From Pocillopora verrucosa (taxonomy: Eukaryota > Cnidaria > Anthozoa > Scleractinia > Pocilloporidae), in NCBI RefSeq assembly GCF_036669915.1, contig NC_089319.1, positions 3,557,082 to 3,621,081 of the forward strand: a DNA stretch of 64,000 nt. Reading direction: 5' to 3'. Shown piece after piece: positions 11,363 to 22,205 of this stretch. The notes under the pieces were generated by a model, which saw only the letters and a program-made list of their open reading frames with translations, was not told where the DNA came from and did not search any database. The translations under genes and the position numbers were made by a program. The number at the start of each line of letters is the position of its first letter. The stretch's first letter is position 1.

Positions 11363-11369
11363 GTGAGTC
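11363..11369 (+). promoter_or_regulatory. AP-1-like TGAGTCA upstream of B
   Basis: Consensus TGAGTCA about 97 bp before the ATG, kept at the same distance in D (20140) and K (50028) and at the orphan promoter (37449). Conservation could be due to recent duplication alone. Confidence 0.35.
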
Positions 11370-11465
11370 AATGACCCTCAGAGGAAGGCAAATATAAGAA
11401 AGCTGATATGCAACAAGAAAAACTAAGGAGCTCCACCTGGGAAAGATAAACCGGCCAATTTCAGT

Positions 11466-13432
11466 ATGGCTGTTTTATGGCTGACCCAGTTTGCCATTGT
11501 TAGCCTAAACATCCTTTTGGGAATTCTGTTTGTCCTAGCAGACAAAGACTTTTGTGGACGCGTTTTTGAAACTCGAGTCGGTGAGTAAATACTTCTAAAT
11601 AAAAAAAGAAAAGAGGAAAACACCGATTCTTATACTCTCTTTGTATAGCTAGTAGTTACTAGAAAGAACGTTTTTTTTCGTTACAGACCATGCCTTGGTG
11701 GGTCATGTTATTCAGACGACTGTTGTTGTGGACGAGTTTGAATGCCAGTTGAAATGTATGGCAAATAGCAGCTGTAAGTCGATCAATGTTCATCCCGGTG
11801 ACAGCAATAGCCTAAGGGGCGGGAATCCGTCTTACCGCTGAAATACTGTACAACAGCTTCACCAGAGCTGTTAGCAACGGTAGTCACGTGGATTGTACGT
11901 TCTTTTTTGTTTACTGCAATGAAATCTCAGCTGAGTGAAGGACAAGTGTGTTCTCAGTTATTTCATGGCATCCTTCGTGATAAACAGCGTTTTATTTTCG
12001 TGACCGTTGCTGATTTCACGGTATGAAGATTTAATCCAAAGCTGTCGTGAGGACGGGTCGTCCACCAAAACGTTGGAAACAAGAAGCCAACCTCCTGGAA
12101 AAAACGAATGAAATCTGGATATTAGACGCGATGCCTGTTCCAATTTTTATTGCGGTATGTACCTAACTCAACAACAACTTCATTGAATGTCTTTTATTTT
12201 CCAAAGTATTTTTAACTCCGTCAGTTGTCATGTCACAGTAGACCTTTATTGGCTTTCCGTTCTTCTCAGGGTCGATCCAGTACTTCCCGTTTTTTGAAAG
12301 AAACGTGAGTCTCGGATGTCCTTACAGGAATGACCAGGCTGATTGTAATATAAGCCTCTGGTAGCTGAAAAAGAAATGAGGTTTGATCATGATGGGTTTA
12401 TTAATCTTAACACACCAGGTAAGACGCTGAAAAAAGGGGAGAAAGCTATACGCAAACTTGAACACGACGGTCCACATTTATCTTCAGAAATGCGTTTTAA
12501 AAAGGAGCCAATTGAAAATTTCCACCATCCTCATTGCACTTAATAGTCATGTATTTTGTTTGACAACGTCTACAATATAACTTTTCTATAACAGTCTCAT
12601 CGCTTACGTGTTTCACAATGTTTTCCTTTGTATCCTGGATGACACTGGCCGTTTTTAGTTGTTTGTTTTCGCCTGCGAGAAACATCCATGCAGGAGGCCT
12701 GATTAGTAAAACAGAAAGGTGAACTTTTTTCTTCCCGTTCTGCCATCGATTGTTGTTCAGAGTAAACAAAGCTTGTTTTCTCTTTATCAGTATTCAGACG
12801 CTTAATGTGCGATTTTTGAAAGCAAATTTGACGTTACCTTTACACTCTTGTCAACACTCAGAACATGCTATACAAGCAGAAATGAAACCTTTTGGTTCGA
12901 AGGTTGTTGCAAAACAGGAATTGCAAATTGATGGAGATAGTTAAGACTCGCTTGAAAAATGTTTGCCCGAGATTTTAAACTGTCTGATGTAAGCGAATAA
13001 CAAATGATTCTCTCAGTTTTCATTAGTATATAGCAGTAGTTCCGAAAAATTGTTCTTGGCAGTAAATAAGATAGGAAAGTTATCAACAAACCTGCTTAAC
13101 CCACAACCCACCTGAACAGAGCTATAATATTTAGATCCTTTCTTCTTTTGAAGACGACCTGGCTTCATCTGCCGTGTTTTATTATTCATCTCACAGCTGC
13201 GTTTTCCTCCAAAACAACCGCAAGTTGTCATCAATGGAAAGACATGAAGTGGGGATCAATAAAAGTTGTACAGGAAAGGTTAAACGATTCTACTTTATAT
13301 TTACCAAGCGCTAATCACTAGTATTTGCCAAATGGGGATCAAAGATGGGAGTGCGACGACTTCAAGAAGAACTCTCATACAGAATTTTTTTCGCTGTCCT
13401 CTGATGATTTTTGGGAAGTCTTTGTTCGCTAA
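11466..13432 (+). pseudogene. Short gene B, broken by internal inversion
   Basis: Exon 1 (11466-11580) and the first part of the PAN exon (11697 to about 11809) read normally on the + strand. From about 11811 to 13207 the gene runs backwards: on the minus strand lie the PAN tail (near 13207-13110), EGF exon (12698-12608), fibrinogen-like exon (12364-12216) and first part of the last exon (12094-11811). From 13208 the last exon resumes on + to a stop at 13430-13432. Breakpoints sit inside the PAN exon and the last exon, with about 40-50 bp of the last exon lost. Later lesions: TGG to TAG at 13319-13321, a 1-nt deletion in the inverted fibrinogen-like exon and its donor GT changed to TT. It cannot make the family protein. 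K (50130-52096) has the same inversion. Confidence 0.88.
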
Positions 13433-13643
13433 GACCTAAAAGCGACAGTCAAATACACCTACTTTCACAGCCTTGAAAAGCTCTAACAACACACGCAGAA
13501 AAATACCATATTTTTTCAGGTGTGTTTGATATAGCCAATCAGCTGCTGACACGTCAATCGCCTTTCACGTCTGTTGTTGATGAATGAACGGCGAGTCTTC
13601 ACCATTCTCAATTCAAGGTCGTTTCTCGGAATGTTCTCGGATT
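13433..13643. repeat. Spacer repeat preceding Crypton-like fragment
   Basis: Contains aggtgtgtttgatatagcca and cagctgctgacacgtcaatc, a block that also stands at 22915-23070, 23140-23260 and 52097-52307, each time just before a Crypton-like fragment. It may be the original upstream region of that element. Confidence 0.45.
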
Positions 13644-13853
13644 ATGGCTGCTAAAAAACTGAAAAATCCGTATCGTATCAGTGACATTCAAATTTTCCTA
13701 AAAGAGGAAGTAAACCAAAATACCAAAAGAAAAAAGCGAAAGTTACGTATTCAGTGCCCTTGGTAATTGCATTTCTCACCGCTGAGAACGAAAATCGATT
13801 GTTGGAAGACTTGTCAACTTTTGCTGTGTACCTGAAAGATTTCTTCAGTCGGT
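13644..13853 (+). pseudogene. Crypton/DUF3504-like N-terminal fragment (P1)
   Basis: Starts ATGGCTGCTAAAAAACTG; reads ISDIQIFLKEEVNQNTKRK, then after a frame change FLTAENENRLLEDLS and YLKDFFSR. This order (QxFLxxE, NTKRK, ENENRxLEDL, LKDF) resembles the N-terminal part of DUF3504/KIAA1958-like recombinases. Frames are broken and no catalytic domain follows. Confidence 0.4.
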
Positions 13854-14004
13854 AAGGACAAGGGCAATAACTGAGAATTTTGTAAATTGAAAATTACGCC
13901 CAATTTTGCTTTTAGAAAGATTCAACGCATTCTTTCATCTTGAGCTTTAGCGCCAACACAATTTTCGATTTTTTTCGAACTTTCTCGAATTAGACAGCTA
14001 AAAC

Positions 14005-14225
14005 TCTAAAAAATCCGTACCGCTGACAGACAGTGAGGTTCAAACTTCCCTAGACGAGGAAAAAAAACCGATATACAAAAATAAAAACCGAAATCTACGC
14101 ATTCAGTGGCTTTGGTGTTGGCATTTTTCGCGGCTGACAATGAAAATCGACAACTGGAAGATTTACCACAGGCAGATTTTGGCCGTTTACCTGAAAGACT
14201 TCATCTGTCGGTAAGGACAAAGCCA
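14005..14225 (+). pseudogene. Crypton/DUF3504-like N-terminal fragment (P2)
   Basis: Second, more complete tail: LTDSEVQTSLDEE, then in another frame LAFFAADNENRQLEDLPQAD and LSVRTK. It has a frameshift and no downstream recombinase. It is the array counterpart of P0, P5 and P7. Confidence 0.4.
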
Positions 14226-14427
14226 ACAAATGAGAATTTTTTTAAATTGAAATTACGACCATTGTTGTTTTTGTAATCATGATTCAACGCATTTTTCCAT
14301 CTTAAGAGTTAGCGCCAACGCACTTTACGATTTTTATTCGGAGATTGTCAATTCTTTTATTTCCATTCGTTAATAAAGTCAACTTTTCTTGTCAGTAAAG
14401 AGCTACTGTGTTTATATGATAAACAAA

Positions 14428-14568
14428 ATAATACATTGTTGCTTGTAGATATTGAATTTCTCTTCTCGTGTTGAACTCGACATCTCACTCGTTCGCCGCG
14501 CTTACTTGTAACCTATCGAGTTGAATACTCGAAGAGAAACTCTACATCTACGCACTTATGTACTATTA
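14428..14568. repeat. Hairpin MITE-like element, copy 2
   Basis: Same inverted-repeat element and same context as copy 1 (256-396), with a few substitutions. Confidence 0.7.
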
Positions 14569-14722
14569 GTGACATAACATTCATTTGAATTTTGGTCCTC
14601 TTTTACTTTCAGTCAGTATGATTGTGTTTTAGGCACGGACTAACTCTGTAGCTCTAATTCCGGCATACTATGAATTTGTGCCAGGGAAAATATGCACGTT
14701 GTACCTGAAACAGTACCACCAG

Positions 14723-15037
14723 CTCAGATAGTCTAAGTGGCTTTGAACCTGCACAGGCGGTGGTAAAATAGTTGACGCATTGGATTCCGGGCCGAGGGCT
14801 CTGGGCTTAAGAACTAGCCGGGTTATTGTGTTCTTTTCTTTGTGCCTATCTCCATCCAGGAGTAAAACAGGTAACAACGAACTGTCAGGGATGCCTCACA
14901 AAGAGAGGGGGGGGGGGAGGACAGAACAGAAACTGGGATAAGCTCCAGTCTGATTGGCTACATGACTCAAGTACAGACATTACCACTCTTTTTGAAAAAG
15001 CATTACAGATCAGAAAACAGAGAGAAAAAGAAAAAAG
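14723..15037 (+). mobile_element. tRNA-derived SINE, copy 2
   Basis: Same insertion as at 551. It carries a longer G run (ggggggggg near 14905), probably slippage. Confidence 0.65.
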
Positions 15038-16167
15038 TAACCTTGCGGGAACATACATCTTGATACACTGAATTTGTCATCAGGCATAATTTTAAACACA
15101 TTCACGTCGAAGCCTCACTGGTCCTGCACAAGATTCTCATAACATTTTCTGTCCTGAGTAATTGGTAGTCCTGAGGGACTTTGGCCGAAGGGAGGCGGAA
15201 AAGCTCGTAACTGATCGAGATAATTATCGGAGTGAAAATTTTGCTGCACTGGGGGAGTGGGTAGTGTAAAAGTTATGTTATGACTAGGTCGTCGGGGCTG
15301 AATTTTTATAGCAGAGCCGCTATAAATTTTGAACAGGACCTATTATATCAGGCTTGAAAACATGTAAAAAATGTCGATCTAAGAATTAACGGGAAATGAT
15401 TTAATGTACTATTGTTGATATGATGTATTTATTTTGTTAGGTCGCCTGCCTGGATGTCGGTAAGTTTCATCCGGGATTCATAAAACACAGTATCAAACAC
15501 CTGGATGGCGAGAGGATTCTAGCAAAGTTTATTGAGAGACCGTTCCAAAAAAAAATTACCTAGATTTCATCTGCTGCAATCTTACAGCTTGAAGCGTAAG
15601 ATAAAGTATTTTTGCAGATTAAAATGGTCGAGATTTGGTCACTTTGGCGAGGTCTAAGCTTTTCGATGAAATAGGACAAATTTGACGCAAGCTAAGAATT
15701 CGAAGAAACCGCGCCGTTATTCAAGATGCATGCTGTTTGTGCAATACCAGTGACACCCCTTGTGATGTAAATATGTCATATTGTGAGGCCTGTCAGCTAT
15801 AATTGCTACCTTGTGGGGTATTATAGCAAATACAAAATAGAATGTAAAAAATGCTCGAATAATGCCATCAAAAGTAACTTAACTAATTAGTGATTTTGCA
15901 AAACCAAAACGGTTCTGATTTGATTCTTTGCCAGTTGGCCACTTTGCTTTAAGCGTACGGCTTTTTTCGATTTTTTCCATGACTTGATCCACAAAACCTG
16001 ACTAAAACAATGTTTTTCTAACGGTGAGGAACTCGCGATGCAGCGGTAACTCAAGCATCATAAAAATTCCTTTGGATAAGATGATAGTCTCTTGAGACCC
16101 TTGAGCAGTGATACTGTTGTGTGAAGACTATGAAGCTCGTTAATGTACATAACATTTCCTTCTGTAG
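15038..16167. other. Spacer before C, with possible EGF relic
   Basis: Similarity to the long-gene 5' flank stops near 15150, so the 5' exons expected here are missing. At 15441-15485 gcctgcctggatgtcggtaa and catccgggattca faintly match the EGF exon with an internal deletion. Nothing else is recognised. Confidence 0.35.
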
Positions 16168-17228
16168 CTGTCCGAGGTTTATATAAGGATTCGCCTGGCC
16201 ATTCATGTAAGGACATCCGGGACTCAGGTTTCTTTCAAAAGGACGGGGAGTACTGGATCGACCCCGAGAAGAACGGAAAGCCTATAAAGGTCTACTGTGA
16301 CATGACAACTGACGGAGGTAAGACATTAATCAAGATGATAATATAAAGATGAAACACTTTGAAGAAAGTTGTCGCTACGTTCTTCAGATACTACTCCTAG
16401 AAAAAAGTATCGAATGAATGCTTAGTGTATCAAATAAATGCTTGAAAGGTTCGTCGTTGGGTAGTAAAGTGATAATTTTGTTTCATCAACTGAGTTGGTA
16501 ATGTGAATTGGCCACTGATGTATTTATTTTGTTAGGTTGCCTGACGAAGGGCAATTGCTCGAAACGTCAGCTTTAGAATTTTTCCGCAGTGGCCAATTTA
16601 CATTATCGACTCAGTTGATAAAACAAGTGAACTCAATATTTTTCTTGGTTTGTTATAAGATATTTTAAATTATAAATTTGTTTCAGGAGGTTGGCTTCTT
16701 GTTTCCAATGTTGTGGTGGACGACCCGTCCTCGCGACAGCTTTCGATTGAGTCTTCATACCGTGAAATCAGCAACTGTCCCGACAACAAGGCGCTCTTTA
16801 TTACGAAGGATGCCATGAAAGAACTGAGAACACACTTGTCCTTCACTCAGCTGAGATTTCATTGCAGTAAACAAAAAGGACGTACAATCCACGTGACTAC
16901 CGCTGCTAACAGCTCTGGTGAAGCTGTAGTCCAGTTCTTCAGCGGTCAGACAGATTCGCGCCCTTTGGGCTGTGGCTCGTTTAAAAGAATGAAAGATGAT
17001 AACTCCATAACAACTGCAAGTTGTCATGGATGGAAAGATATGAAGTGGGGATCAAGAAAAGTCGCACAGGAAAGGTTAAACGATCATCCTTTTTATTTAC
17101 CACGCGCTAATCACTGGTATTTGCCAAATGGGAATCAAAGATGGGAGTGCGACGACTTCAAGAAGAACTCTCATACAGAATTTTTTGCGCTGTCCTCTGA
17201 TGATTTCTGGAAAGTCTTTGTTCGTTAG
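16168..17228 (+). CDS. Partial gene C: last two exons of short-type gene
   Basis: Fibrinogen-like exon 16168-16317 and C-terminal exon 16687-17228 (TAG) are open, in phase and have good splice sites (tctgtag acceptor, GGAG|gtaag donor, tttcag acceptor). The protein part contains GHSCKDIRDSG, GEYWIDPEKNG, VYCDMTTDGG, then QLSIESSYREI, QLRFHC, VVQFFSGQTD, QRWECDD and FWKVFVR. No signal-peptide or PAN exon is found between 13433 and 16168; only a doubtful EGF relic is seen. The 5' half has therefore been lost, or upstream exons are too diverged to recognise. The variable patch of the last exon (KVAQERLNDHPF) differs from every other copy. It is either a 5'-truncated pseudogene with a still-clean 3' end or the 3' end of a chimeric gene. 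Confidence 0.6.
16480..16624. repeat. Foldback element in the intron of C
   Basis: Terminal inverted repeats of about 37 bp (tttcatcaactgagttggta at left, complement tcgactcagttgataaaac at right) enclose a core with cctgacgaagggcaattgct and cgaaacgtcagc. Copies are not seen elsewhere in the window. It is a MITE-like or retroelement-end palindrome. Confidence 0.6.
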
Positions 17229-18028
17229 GAAATAAGAGCGACAAATCACCTACATCTGCTTACTTGGTCCTGAGAAATTTGAAATTACTGGCTCAAACGT
17301 TATGCGATGCTAAATGTTCTTGAATGTTTATTTTAAGTAGACTAAAATCTATAGATTAGTAATATTAGTGCCGAGTGTTGAATGAAGCGTCCTTCATCAG
17401 TAGAAAATGACGGGCACTCTTCCCTGTAAAAAACACCGCTAAGGAAAGAGAATACAAACTTTTCTATTCTCTTGTCTAAGCTCATAAGCTTGCCAGTGTT
17501 GAGATTAAAAAACAAAAGAACTATTGTTTTTGAACATTACAATTTTGACCAAGGACTGCGTCTTTTTTTTTTTTTTTTTTTGACTGCTACAATTGAAAAA
17601 TTAACATGGACATGAACATGTAGAGCTCACCAGGTCGCACGATGTTTGTTAGTTTGCGGCTTGGTAACCTTTTAGCAGGAGTTTTTATTTAAACCTGCTG
17701 TCCAACATCTCAATTAGCCTACATCTTAAGCTTGTAGCTATGTACGTTTGAATCACAATTTATAAAACAGCAAGTTGTGAAAACGTGTGGAAGTGTGTAC
17801 CTGCCATTCTTTGCACCATCATAAAAACGCTCCGAAAAATCATTCAACGAATATTGTTCCGGCTACATTCTTGTAAAATTCATGTGATTTTAGTCCTCTT
17901 TTGGTCCGCTTCAGCCAAATGATCATCGTGTATCCATTTTTCGGGCACAGACTAACTCAATACACATAATTCCGCCACTGTTTGACCTTGCAACAAGGAA
18001 AAGGCCTCGCATTACCCATTTAATGTAT
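17229..18028. other. 3' flank of C
   Basis: Resembles the 3' flank of D (22206-22780) with many substitutions, consistent with an older split. It contains a T run at about 17563-17581. Near 17885-18000 it turns into a diverged version of the long-gene 5' flank (compare 410-530). No gene is seen. Confidence 0.45.
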
Positions 18029-18360
18029 AGTGGCTTTGAAACTGTAGGCGCTGTGGCCTGATAAGCGATGAGCGCGCTCGATTGTGGATCGGGAGCTCTG
18101 GGCTCAAGAACTGGCCCGGTTAGTATTTTTTGTTCCCAGGCAAGACACTTTACTCTCACAATGCCTCTCTCCATCCAGGAGTATAAATGGGTAAAAGTGA
18201 ATTGTCAGTAAAGCTTGATGAAACGCTAAGGAAAGAGGGAGGGGAGGGTAGAGGACAGAAACCTGGAGAGGCTCCGGCTGGAATGGTCACATGACTCGAG
18301 TACAGACATAACTACGTTCTTTGAAGCAGCATTACAGATTAGAAAAAAGGAAACAAGAGC
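18029..18360 (+). mobile_element. tRNA-derived SINE, copy 3 (diverged)
   Basis: The most diverged copy, and the one with the clearest B box (gggctcaagaactggcc). The body reads caagacactttactctcaca and atgcctctctccatccagga. The other copies lack part of this body, which suggests they share an internal deletion. Confidence 0.7.
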
Positions 18361-18377
18361 ATAACTTTGCAGGAATA

Positions 18378-18470
18378 CGGTCAACTCTCTCGTAAACGGA
18401 TACCCTCGGGGAATTGGAAAAGGTGTTCGTCAGTAGAAGTGTCCGCCAAAGAGAATCATTCCCCGACGCG
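18378..18470 (+). mobile_element. Possible pogo/Tigger-like transposon end
   Basis: gtcaactctctcgtaaacgg followed by ataccctcggggaattgg and gtgtccgcc resembles, from memory, the terminal repeats of pogo/Tigger-type elements. A partner end is only hinted at near 18725-18770 (aagtgtccacgttcgcc). No transposase is seen. Confidence 0.25.
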
Positions 18471-19237
18471 GATACTAAAGAAGAAAAAAAGGACGATGTC
18501 CCTTACGGGAGAGCGTTATGTTTAACTCTTATTCAAGTCAAACGAACGGAGAACTTGCTTTCCCGTGGACAAATAAAGATTTGGCAAAATCTATCCCCCC
18601 TTTTCTTTTGCCCTGTAAGATACCATATCTTTGTTGATTGCAAATTTAAGACAGATTTTATCGCTAAGAGTCAATTACTATCCATAGGATGTCTGCTAAC
18701 GAGAGAGCGTAAACAAAACAAAAGTCCAAAAGTGTCCACGTTCGCCCACGCGAGCGTCCGCCTACGGAAATGAGTAAAAAAAAGTTTGACTAGGAAGTAA
18801 ATAAGGAATTTTACCACAATTGGCAGTAATGTCGCAATCTGATTGGGTAAATTGCCGTTGTTAATAAGAGTACAGTTAACGCTACTCGAGTCAGCGTGTC
18901 ACAATCTCGGCGGTCACGCACTGAAAGAATCGTTTTATTTGCTGTGCTTCGTGAGTAAGAGTTGAGGCCACCCTGAACCGCCGTCGATTTATTAAATTGG
19001 CAATAGTGCCCGTAAGTAGAAAATTGACACCAGTTTCCTTCAAGTAGGAACTCGGACAACTTTATTAAAATTGATTCATCCAAAGCTATTGTTTAAAAAG
19101 CGCGGACCTAATTGACAAAAGATATTATGTAATAAGTTTTCGGGGAGTAGGCTGTTATGACCACCTGCTTATAATTTGCATTCTAAAATGAAACAACAAC
19201 AACAACAACAGGAAAATGAATTCCCCGTTCTTCAACC
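18471..19237. other. Spacer, no gene recognised
   Basis: Unique in this window. Open frames up to 119 aa show no recognisable motif. Confidence 0.4.
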
Positions 19238-19477
19238 TTGATCAGATCAGACCTACTGCGGATTGTGAACTTTGATGGCTTAACACTTTTGACAGCTTTA
19301 GTCTTTTTCAGCCAATCAGATTATTTGAACCATTATAACAAGTATTCCTATCAACTTATTGTGGCGCGCATTATGAGAGTACGGAGCATGCCGACGACAC
19401 TGTTCTTTGCTTTGGCAATACATTTTGTTTTGAAAATTGAAAGTAATGTATCGGGAATTTAACGGATTCCTTATATA
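19238..19477. repeat. Relic of long-gene ILEI1-ILEI2 intron
   Basis: Aligns with the part of that intron at 29705-29950 in F (marks: cggattgtgaac, gagcatgc, gttttgaaaattgaaagtaa) but is more diverged. It shows that a long-type gene once stood upstream of D. Confidence 0.5.
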
Positions 19478-19668
19478 TAAACAAATAGAGAAGTCTCGAT
19501 TGTGCTGTGTGCTGTTGTAAAGAACTTAGGAAGCGGCCAGAGCACTCAAGAAGTGGGGAGAAACACTTGTCTAAGTCTCGTGTTTCTCCCCACTTCTCTC
19601 GTGCTCTAGCCGCTTCCTGTGAGCTTTACAACAAAACAGAGCACAGTCGAGGCTTCTCCATTTGTTAA
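19478..19668. repeat. Complete 190-bp palindrome
   Basis: Arms of about 85 bp: aaacaaatagagaagtctcg through gtggggagaaacac, mirrored by gtgtttctccccacttctct through cttctccatttgtt. This is the only complete copy. Left halves occur inside long-gene introns (29936-30005, 42630-42695, 59985-60050) and right halves in spacers (10101, 36158, 48790). Confidence 0.75.
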
Positions 19669-20139
19669 GTATGATTCAACAGATGCGTTCCCGAGAAGAG
19701 CGTAGGAGTTGCTCATGGCGAGGCTGAAAGGAATTCTAGTTCTTGAGCGCTAAAAAAAATATGGCTCTGACTAATTTGGCGAAGCAAAAATAGGGGGTCT
19801 TCATTTTGCCTTTCTTATTGAGCTTAAAACGATCTTGTTAATTTTATAGGTTACTAGGTAGAGAAATTCGGAACTTTACCGGTTTTTTCGATTGATCGAT
19901 CCGAGAGCTGAGAATGACTAAACAAAATGTTAATTTGGACGGACGTTAATTGGAAATTCCTCTAAACAAAAGCCACCCTGTTGATTTGGCGAATTAGATT
20001 ATCAATGGTAATGATAAAGTAGGCAAACAAACTCTTCTCTTACTGCGACGAACAAAAGAAATTTTCATGCAAACTGAAGAACAATTATAGCGATGAATAA
20101 AAAGGAATCATGAATTAGAGATAATAAGTATTTCAATTG
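19669..20139. other. Relic sequence between palindrome and D promoter
   Basis: Shortened version of 10226-11360: PAN-EGF intron-like marks (ggcgaagcaaaaataggggg) run directly into the sequence after the EGF relic (aaacaaaagccaccctgttg). The EGF relic itself is deleted. Confidence 0.4.
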
Positions 20140-20146
20140 TGAGTCA
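20140..20146 (+). promoter_or_regulatory. AP-1-like TGAGTCA upstream of D
   Basis: TGAGTCA about 102 bp before the ATG of the intact short gene, followed by atgacgt, a CRE-like half site found only in this copy. Confidence 0.35.
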
Positions 20147-20247
20147 ATGACGTTCTGCTTACAGAGGAAGGCAAATATCAGAAAGCTGACATACAACAAG
20201 AAAACTAAGGAGCTCCATTTGAGAAAGATAAAACGGCCAATTTTAGT

Positions 20248-22205
20248 ATGGCTGTTTTATGGCTGACCCAGTTTGCCATTGTTATACTAAACATCCTTTT
20301 GGGAATCCTGTTTGTCCTGGCAAACAAAGACTTTTGTGGAAGCGTTTTTGAAACTCGAGTCGGTGAGTAAATAGTTAAAAAAAAAAAAAAAGAAAAAAGA
20401 AAACACCCATTCTCACACTCTCTTTCTACGGCTAATACTCACTAGAAAGAACGTTTTTTTTCCTTTAAGAACATGCCTTGGTGGGTCATGTTATCCGGAC
20501 CACTGTTGTTGTGGACGAGTTTGAATGCCAGTTAAAATGTATGGGAAATAACAGCTGTATGTCGATCAATGTTCATCCCGGTGACAGCAATGGAAAACGT
20601 TGCTGTGAGTTGAATAATACAACACGGCAGATGAAGCCAGGTCATTTTAAAAAGAAGAAAGGATCTACATACTATAGTTCTGTTCAGGTGGGTTTTGGGT
20701 TAAGCAGGTTTGTTGATAACTTTTCTATCTTATTCACCGCCAAGAACAATGTTTCGGAACTACTGCTGTATAATAATGGAAACTGAGAGAATCATTCGCT
20801 ATTGACTTACATCGGGCTGTTAAAAGTCTCGGGCAAACGTTTCTCCATGCGTGTATTAACTATCTCCATCACTGTGCAATTCCCGTTTTGCAACAACCTT
20901 CGAACCAAAAGGTTTCATTTCTGCTTGTATAGCGTATTCTGAGTGTTGACAAGAGTGTAAGGGTAACGTCAAATTTCCTTTTAAAAATCGTACATTAAGC
21001 GTCTGAATACTGAAAACAAGAAAACAAGCTTTGTTCACTCTGAACAACGATTGATGGCAGAACAGGAGGAAAAAAGTTCACCTTTCTGTTTTACTATTCA
21101 GGCCTCCTGCATGGATGTTTCTCGCGGGCGAAAACGAACAACCAAAAGCGGCCAGTGTCATCCAAGATACAAAGGAAAACATTGTGAAACACGTAAGCGG
21201 TGTGACTGTTCTAGAAAAGTTCTGTCTTAGACGTTGCCAAACAAAATACGTGACTATTAAGTGCTATGAGGATGCTGGGAATTTTCAATTGAGAAACCCT
21301 TTTATAACCCATTTCTGAAGATGAATGCGTACAGTCGTGTTTAAGTTTGCATATAGCTTTTACTTTTTTCAGCGTCTTACCTGGTGTGTGAAGATTAATA
21401 AACCCATCAAGATCAGACCTCATTTCCTTTTCAGCTACCAGAGGCTTATATTACAATCAGCCTGGTCATTCCTGTAAGGAAATCCGAGACTCAGGTTTCT
21501 TTCAAAAAGACGGGGAGTACTGGATCGACCCTGAGAAGAACGGAAAACCACTAAAGGTCTACTGTGACATGACAACTGACGGAGGTAAAAATACTTTGGA
21601 AAATAAAAGCAAATCAATGAAGTTGTTGTTACGTTACGTATATACTGCAATAATAATTTTTTCCAGGAGGTTGGCTTCTTGTTTCCAACGTTGTGGTAGA
21701 CGACCCGTCCTCGCGACAGCTTTCGATTGAGTCTTCTTACCGTGAAATCAGCAACTGTCACGACAACAAGACGCTGTTCATCACGAAGGATGCCATGAAA
21801 GAACTGAGAACACACTTGTCCTTCACTCAGCTGAGATTTCATTGCAGTAAACAAAAAGGACGTACAATCCACGTGACTACCGCTGCTAACAGCTCTGGTG
21901 AAGCTGTAGTCCAGTATTTCAGTGGTCAGACGGATTCCCGCCCCTTAAGCTGTGGCTCGTTTAATAGAATGGAAAATGATAACTCCAGAGCAACGGTAAG
22001 TTGTCATCAATGGTACCATATGAAGTGGGGATTCCTCTATAACACACGGGAAAGGTTAAACGATCCTCTTTTATTTGTACCAGGACATTATCACTGGGTT
22101 TTGACAAATGGGAATCAAAGATGGGAGTGCGACGACTACCTGGAGTCTGGTTCAGAATTTTTTGCGCTGTCATCTGATGATTTTTGGAAAGTCTTTGTTC
22201 GCTAA
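20248..22205 (+). CDS. Short gene D: secreted PAN-EGF-fibrinogen-like protein
   Basis: Five exons: 20248-20362, 20470-20687, 21102-21192, 21435-21584, 21667-22205 (TAA). Total 1113 nt, 370 aa, phases consistent. Residues 1 to about 25 are a signal peptide (MAVLWLTQFAIVILNILLG). Residues 30-111 are PAN/Apple-like (ECQLKC, NNSC, CCELNN). Residues 112-141 are a half-EGF (CHPRYKGKHC). Residues 142-191 are fibrinogen-like (GEYWIDPEKNG, VYCDMTTDGG). Residues 192-370 are the C-terminal module (QLRFHC, VVQYFSGQTD, QRWECDD, FWKVFVR). The EGF exon ends in phase 1 and joins the fibrinogen-like exon directly; the 159-codon ILEI cassette of the long genes is absent. It is the only intact short gene here. 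G is a near-identical paralogue over exons 1-4. Likely extracellular; binding partner unknown. Confidence 0.82.

Noticed and set aside
16143..16346. ATG at 16143 as the true start of gene C
   Set aside because: It lies in the intron just before a good tctgtag acceptor and gives no signal peptide; other copies have upstream exons instead.
18811..19083. 90-codon minus-strand frame as a gene
   Set aside because: Single copy in the window, with no motif and no splice or promoter context.
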